Shown one piece after another: positions 6,694 through 9,533 of a stretch of DNA of 9,533 nucleotides; positions within the stretch are counted from its first letter, which is position 1; every line of letters begins with the position of its first letter. The position numbers and the translations under genes are program-made. Source of the DNA: DASZFV01 sp036494575 (GTDB taxonomy: Bacteria; Myxococcota_A; Polyangia; Fen-1088). The stretch spans positions 1-9,533 of the forward strand of contig DASXOE010000170.1 in the NCBI GenBank assembly GCA_036494575.1, written 5' to 3'. The notes under the pieces were generated by a model that did not search any database, was not told the origin of the DNA, and saw only the letters and a program-made list of their open reading frames with translations.

Positions 6694-6694
6694 G
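6669..6694. repeat. GC-rich intergenic motif, copy 2 (convergent gene end)
   Basis: GAGGCGGC (6669-6676), a 6-base spacer and CGCCCCGGCCCG (6683-6694), identical in both blocks to the element at 4073-4096. Here it forms the main part of the strong hairpin between the dipeptidase and the AhpD-like gene. Confidence 0.5.
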
Positions 6695-6714
6695 ACGTCA
6701 TCGCTCCAAGATCG

Positions 6715-7641
6715 CTAGCGCGAGGCGCTGTGCTCCCTCTTGGCGGCCGCGGCGGCGCCCCTGACGAGGCGGTCGATGTCCTTGTGGAATTGCGTCTCGT
6801 CGACCTGCATCCCATTTAGCAGCGTGCTGAGGTCGCGCGTCAGCGAGGCCATCGCGATGGCCTCGGTGATCTCGGCGTCGGTCGCCCCGTTGAGCTTGGC
6901 GAACTCGGTGTGCGCGATGATGCAGAAGCGGCACGGCACCTGCGACGCGACGGCCAGGCCCATGAGCTCCTTGACCTTGCCCGAGACCGCCGTCGCGGGG
7001 CTGAGCTGGACGTCGCGCATCTGGCGCCACGCGCCGGCGCGGGCCACGTCGGGAAAACGCCTCAGGAACTCGGGCGCGTAGCCCAGCATCTGCGTGGCCT
7101 CGGCGAGCGCCGACTGACCGTCGACGACGTTGATGGGCTTGCCCGCCGGCGTCTTGTTGGCGGCGGCCTGCTTGACGTTCGCGACGATCTTTGCGATCTC
7201 GCCGCGGAACTTCGTCTCGTCGGTCTGGATTCCGTTCAGGAACGTGCTCCAGTGACGGGTCATCGCCGCCATGGCGACCGCTTCGCCGATCTCCGTCTCG
7301 CTGGCCCCGTTGAGCTTGGCGAACTCAGTGTGCGCGTAGATGCAGTAGCGGCAGGGGACCTGCGCCGCGACGGCCAGGCCCGTGAGCTCCTTGGCGCGAC
7401 CCGGCAACGCCGTGCCCGGGTTGAGCTGCAGCGACTTCATCTCGTCCCAGGCGCCCGGCAGCGCCTCCTCGGGAAATTTCAGGAAGAACTGCGGCACGAA
7501 GCCCAGCGTCTTCGCGATGTCGGCGCGCGCGGCGGCGGCCGCGGCGCCGCCGGCCTTGGCGCCCTCGGCCCTGGCGCTCGCCGAGACGCCCAGCAGCAGC
7601 AGAGCAACAGCGGCATTGAGGAGCTTGTTCTTGGTGTTCAT
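6715..7641 (-). CDS. Exported tandem AhpD-like / carboxymuconolactone decarboxylase-domain protein
   Basis: 308 residues. The ATG at 7641 is preceded by AAGGA about eight bases upstream and starts a Sec signal peptide (MNTKNKLLNAAVALLLLGVS, likely cut after ARA near residue 25). Two AhpD-like domains follow in exact 140-residue register. The first has Glu85, Cys97, Cys100 and His104 (CRYCIYAH); the second has Glu225, Cys237, Cys240 and His244 (CRFCIIAH). The E-x11-C-x2-C-x3-H spacing is that of the peroxidase/proton-relay site of alkylhydroperoxidase D, so both sites look intact. A thiol-disulfide or peroxide-reducing role in the periplasm is plausible, though the cytoplasmic AhpD electron donor (lipoylated AhpE/SucB system) would not be present there. 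It is an unusual two-domain exported form. Convergent with the dipeptidase; divergent from the DUF4242 gene. Confidence 0.88.
   Translation of the reverse strand: MNTKNKLLNAAVALLLLGVSASARAEGAKAGGAAAAAARADIAKTLGFVPQFFLKFPEEALPGAWDEMKSLQLNPGTALPGRAKELTGLAVAAQVPCRYCIYAHTEFAKLNGASETEIGEAVAMAAMTRHWSTFLNGIQTDETKFRGEIAKIVANVKQAAANKTPAGKPINVVDGQSALAEATQMLGYAPEFLRRFPDVARAGAWRQMRDVQLSPATAVSGKVKELMGLAVASQVPCRFCIIAHTEFAKLNGATDAEITEAIAMASLTRDLSTLLNGMQVDETQFHKDIDRLVRGAAAAAKREHSASR
6781..7090 (-). repeat. Internal gene duplication, copy encoding second AhpD-like domain
   Basis: This segment aligns without gaps to 7201-7510 at an offset of exactly 420 bases. In the best part (6901-6960 against 7321-7380) I count 52 of 60 identical bases, including the block coding for the CxxC site. 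It is an in-frame tandem duplication of one domain. Confidence 0.85.
7201..7510 (-). repeat. Internal gene duplication, copy encoding first AhpD-like domain
   Basis: Partner of 6781-7090, offset 420 bases. The flanks diverge in sequence but keep the register (for example the GFVPQFFLKFP and GYAPEFLRRFP segments), so the repeat unit is a whole domain rather than just the active site. Confidence 0.85.
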
Positions 7642-7755
7642 GGTGATTTTCCTTCCCTTGGGGTTGTCGTTCGCGCCTTACGGGAAGAAGATGAGCGCCG
7701 CCCGTTGAATCGAGCGTTTGAGCGAGCGTGGTAAATCAGCCCGGGAGGCATTCGC

Positions 7756-8010
7756 GTGGCCGAAGTCGTCGTCGTCGAACAGATCCTCGATCCGCCCCTG
7801 ACCGACGAGGAGCACAGCCGCATCGGCAAGCTCATAGACCGCTGCGCCGGGATGCGCAACGCGACTTGGATGCGCAGCTACCTATCGGCCGATCGCCGGC
7901 GCATGTTCTGTGAGTTCGAGGCGCCGGACGCCCAGTCGGTGCGAGAGTCCTACCGCAGCGCGGGCGTGCCGTTTCAATCCGTCTGGAGCGCCGAGCTCTA
8001 CAAGCGCTGA
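7756..8010 (+). CDS. DUF4242 protein (SCO4226-like nickel-binding fold)
   Basis: 84 residues. The GTG start at 7756 has a strong GGGAGG seven bases upstream (7743-7748). The whole protein is one domain: VVVVEQILDPPLTDEEH at the N-terminus, then WMRSYLSADRRRMFCEFEAP and SVRESYRSAGVPF. This matches the DUF4242 pattern. A Streptomyces member, SCO4226, is known to bind nickel in a ferredoxin-like fold; whether this one binds metal is unknown. No signal peptide, so cytoplasmic. It is divergent from the AhpD-like gene (114 bases between starts), and its 3' end overlaps the 3' end of the opposing TPR gene by 13 bases. No convincing promoter is visible; TTGAAT (7705-7710) could be a weak -35. Confidence 0.85.
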   Translation: MAEVVVVEQILDPPLTDEEHSRIGKLIDRCAGMRNATWMRSYLSADRRRMFCEFEAPDAQSVRESYRSAGVPFQSVWSAELYKR

Positions 8011-8333
8011 GAGGGCTCCGCCGGCAGCGCGGACAGCGCGCCCTCGAGCTCGCCGCGCGCGTGGGCGTCGCCCGCCTTCGCGCACGCGTCGAGGCCGCGC
8101 GCGTACACCGCTCGCGCCTCCTCCGTCCGCCCGAGAGCGAGCGCCGTATTGCCGGCGTGGAGATACGCCGCCGTGTAGGTCGGGTGCTTCTCCATGAGCG
8201 CCTCGAACACGGCCCACGCCTCCGCGAGCTGTCCCGCGTTCTTGTGCTCGAGGGCCAGCCCATACTGCGGGAACGGATCGCTCGGGCGCTGCGCGATGAA
8301 CGCCCTCAGAAGCTCGATGCGCGACGGCGGCAC
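7998..8333 (-). CDS. Small tetratricopeptide-repeat protein downstream of panD
   Basis: 111 residues from a GTG at 8333, seven bases after the panD stop. The frame is open further upstream into panD, but the GTG gives a start at the natural beginning of the helical repeat region (MPPSRIELLRAFIAQRP). No Shine-Dalgarno site is seen, so translation is probably coupled to panD. Two TPR-like helix pairs are visible: about 20-50 (PFPQYGLALEHKNAGQLAEA, then WAVFEALMEKHP) and 53-88 (YTAAYLHAGNTALALGRTEEA, then RAVYARGLDACAKAG). No signal peptide or catalytic motif. It is likely a protein-interaction module; a link with PanD is inferred only from the operon. The stop overlaps the convergent DUF4242 gene. 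Confidence 0.78.
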   Translation of the reverse strand: MPPSRIELLRAFIAQRPSDPFPQYGLALEHKNAGQLAEAWAVFEALMEKHPTYTAAYLHAGNTALALGRTEEARAVYARGLDACAKAGDAHARGELEGALSALPAEPSQRL

Positions 8334-8340
8334 GAAGTCG

Positions 8341-8742
8341 TCAGACCGTGTGCAGGCGGCGTTGCGGACCGGGCACTTCGTCGTCGATACCGGCCACGAC
8401 GCGGTTGGCCGCATCGACGTGGACGACGATCGGGCGCCAGGCGCGCGCCTCGGTCTCGTCGGCCGCCTCGGCGAACGTCGCGATGATGACGATGTCCCCC
8501 GGCCTTGCGTGATGAGCCGCAGCGCCGTTCACGCAGATGACCCCCGAGTCAGCCACGCCTTCGAGCGCGTACGTCTCGAGGCGGCTGCCGTTGGTCCGGT
8601 TCCAGATGTGGACCTTCTCGTAGGGCACGATGTCCGCGGCGCGCATCAGCGTCGCGTCGATGGTGACCGAACCTTCGTAGTCCAGATCCGCCTGCGTCAC
8701 GGTCGCGCGGTGGATCTTCGAGCGGAAAAGGGTCCGACGCAT
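8341..8742 (-). CDS. panD: Aspartate 1-decarboxylase proenzyme
   Basis: 133 residues, close to the usual 115-140. PanD converts L-aspartate to beta-alanine for pantothenate and coenzyme A synthesis. It is made as an inactive chain that cleaves itself to create a pyruvoyl cofactor. The cleavage site YEGS is present, with Gly24-Ser25 at the usual position. Other known active-site residues sit at the standard numbers: Lys9, Tyr22, Arg54, Thr57, Tyr58 and Asn72 (in VNGAAA). The ATG at 8742 is preferred over one at 8787 because GGAGG lies five bases upstream (8748-8752) and because the predicted promoter would place the transcript start near 8786. The C-terminus is slightly extended (to about 133) relative to E. 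coli. Cytoplasmic, and first gene of a two-gene operon with the TPR protein. No other pantothenate genes are visible nearby. Confidence 0.96.
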   Translation of the reverse strand: MRRTLFRSKIHRATVTQADLDYEGSVTIDATLMRAADIVPYEKVHIWNRTNGSRLETYALEGVADSGVICVNGAAAHHARPGDIVIIATFAEAADETEARAWRPIVVHVDAANRVVAGIDDEVPGPQRRLHTV

Positions 8743-8792
8743 TTGGGCCTCCGTCCCGGCCGAGATCTTCGGTCCAGGCAGTTGCATCGAGA

Positions 8793-8821
8793 AGAATACG
8801 AACCTGCGCCGGCCAAGTCAA
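8793..8821 (-). promoter_or_regulatory. Sigma70-type promoter for panD and the TPR gene
   Basis: On the minus strand TTGACT (8821-8816) and TATTCT (8798-8793) are spaced by exactly 17 bases, a close match to the housekeeping consensus (TTGACA, TATAAT). Transcription would start near 8786, leaving a leader of about 45 bases with the GGAGG site before the panD ATG. Confidence 0.7.
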
Positions 8822-8855
8822 ACGATCGCGCCAACATCGCCACGTCGGCGTCGAC

Positions 8856-8871
8856 GGAGGTTGACGCCTCC
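8856..8871. promoter_or_regulatory. Dyad with Shine-Dalgarno-like arm upstream of DUF429 gene
   Basis: GGAGG (8856-8860) and CCTCC (8867-8871) are perfect complements around TTGACG. In a rightward transcript the only good Shine-Dalgarno-like sequence would be held in this hairpin, about 39 bases before the GTG start. As DNA it could be an operator between this gene and the panD promoter. Confidence 0.4.
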
Positions 8872-8883
8872 CCTCGAATCCCG

Positions 8884-8902
8884 CACGCTGAGAAACAGCG
8901 TG
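8884..8902 (+). promoter_or_regulatory. Perfect hairpin containing the DUF429 start codon
   Basis: CACGCTG (8884-8890), loop AGAAA (8891-8895), CAGCGTG (8896-8902): a perfect 7-base inverted repeat whose right arm ends with the GTG start codon at 8900-8902. In RNA it would bury the initiation codon. It could equally be a protein-binding dyad in DNA. Confidence 0.5.
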
Positions 8903-9533
8903 AAACCGCGACATTTCAACCACGTCGTCGGCGTGGACCTGGGCGGAGGCAAGGGCAAGAAGACGGCCCTCGCCACGCTGCGCGTCGACGCCGCCGGCGC
9001 GACCGTCGTCGAGATCGCGCCGCGCGAAGGCGAGCGGCCGTTCTACGACACGACGCTCGTCGAGACGATCCGCCAATTCGGCGACGGGACGCTGCTGTGC
9101 CTCGACGCGCCCCTGACGCTGCCGCCGTGCCTGCGCTGCACCGTGGCCGTGTGTCCCGGCCAGGAGGCGTGCGTCGATCCGGCCGTCGTCGCCATGCGCG
9201 CGATCGTCGCCGAGGCCGGTGTGGCCGATCCGGAGCTCGTGGGCGGCCGCAACGCCCGGCGCGGCAAGCCGTCGGTGACGCCATACACGCAGCGCGCGAC
9301 CGAGCTCCACCTCGCGCACCGTGTCGGCATCGTGCCGCGCGAGGCCATGGGCCAGGGCACGGGTCCCCTCGCGGCGCGCGCCGCGCACCTGGCGCGCGCC
9401 CTCGCGGATCGTTTCACGCTGAACGAGACGCTGCTCGAGGTCTATCCGAAGGGCACGCTCGCGGCCCTCGGGTTCACGAAGCCGTACAAGAAGCACCTGC
9501 ACGAGCGCGAGACGCGCGCGAACATCCTCGAGG
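8900..9533 (+). CDS. DUF429-family protein, RNase H-like fold (cut by window end)
   Basis: The first 211 residues are present and the frame is open at the edge. The start is taken as GTG at 8900 because the first beta-strand VVGVDLGGGKGKKTALA follows after only eight residues; no ribosome binding site is near it. An upstream in-frame TTG (8861) touches GGAGG directly, which is too close. Residues 9-18 with Asp13 and LLCLDAPLTLPP with Asp69 give the acidic positions expected of the RNase H-like/actin-like fold of DUF429. A Cys cluster, C77-x2-C80-x4-C85-x5-C91, follows. Then come the highly characteristic GRNARRGKPSVTPYTQRATE, PREAMGQGTGPLAARAAHL and LLEVYPKGTLAALGF segments. DUF429 has been predicted to include nucleases, but the function is not established. 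The gene is divergent from panD. No signal peptide, so cytoplasmic. Confidence 0.85.
   Translation, partial: MKPRHFNHVVGVDLGGGKGKKTALATLRVDAAGATVVEIAPREGERPFYDTTLVETIRQFGDGTLLCLDAPLTLPPCLRCTVAVCPGQEACVDPAVVAMRAIVAEAGVADPELVGGRNARRGKPSVTPYTQRATELHLAHRVGIVPREAMGQGTGPLAARAAHLARALADRFTLNETLLEVYPKGTLAALGFTKPYKKHLHERETRANILE

Noticed and set aside
4638..6764. A 708-codon plus-strand open frame
   Set aside because: It runs antisense to the PLP enzyme and then out of frame through the M19 dipeptidase. Its product is Arg/His/Gly-rich without any domain, as expected when a GC-rich genome lacks stop codons in shadow frames.
8416..8787. Longer panD start at 8787 and longer TPR start at 8414
   Set aside because: The 8787 ATG would lie at the predicted transcript start, and 8742 has an ideal ribosome binding site and matches the family N-terminus. 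The TPR extension to 8414 only re-reads panD sequence in another frame and has no repeat character.
8549..9502. Minus-strand 317-codon open frame
   Set aside because: It lies opposite the DUF429 gene, whose conserved segments are unmistakable, and it overlaps panD in another frame.

Overview
This is a GC-rich chromosomal segment that most likely comes from a myxobacterium (Myxococcota, perhaps Polyangiales). The main evidence is a secreted glycoside-hydrolase-like protein ending in a MYXO-CTERM-type tail: a long Gly/Ala/Ser/Thr linker, then Gly-Cys-Ser, a hydrophobic stretch and an Arg run. The abundance of predicted lipoproteins and a DUF1587/DUF1592-family protein fit the same origin. I see no mobile element, CRISPR array, rRNA or tRNA.

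Layout, left to right. (1) 1-318, minus: the N-terminus of a DUF1592/DUF1587-type lipoprotein, cut by the window edge. (2) 319-677: a divergent intergenic region without a recognisable gene. (3) 678-1685, plus: a lipoprotein of probable beta-helix type. (4) 1850-3394, plus: a GH99/WbsX-like protein with a lipobox and a MYXO-CTERM tail, followed at 3466-4074 by a small SAM-dependent methyltransferase. (5) A divergent pair of predicted exported enzymes: a class V PLP enzyme with a Tat signal (4110-5438, minus) and an M19 membrane dipeptidase (5500-6654, plus). (6) 6715-7641, minus: an exported protein with two AhpD/carboxymuconolactone decarboxylase domains, convergent with the dipeptidase across a strong hairpin. 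(7) 7756-8010, plus: a DUF4242 protein. (8) 7998-8742, minus: panD (aspartate 1-decarboxylase) followed by a small TPR protein, behind a good sigma70-type promoter. (9) 8900 to the right edge, plus: a DUF429 protein with an RNase H-like fold, cut by the window edge.

Most of the first 7.6 kb encodes exported or surface proteins; the last 1.8 kb encodes cytoplasmic housekeeping-type proteins. The most thought-provoking arrangement is the Tat-exported PLP enzyme back to back with an M19 dipeptidase. These are the same two enzyme families as PvdN and PvdM, which act in the periplasm during pyoverdine maturation in Pseudomonas. No NRPS or PvdO-like gene is visible here, so a peptide-maturation role is only a hypothesis. 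Other points of interest are an exact-register internal duplication in the AhpD-like protein, a perfect hairpin that contains the DUF429 start codon, and a shared GC-rich motif at two convergent gene ends.
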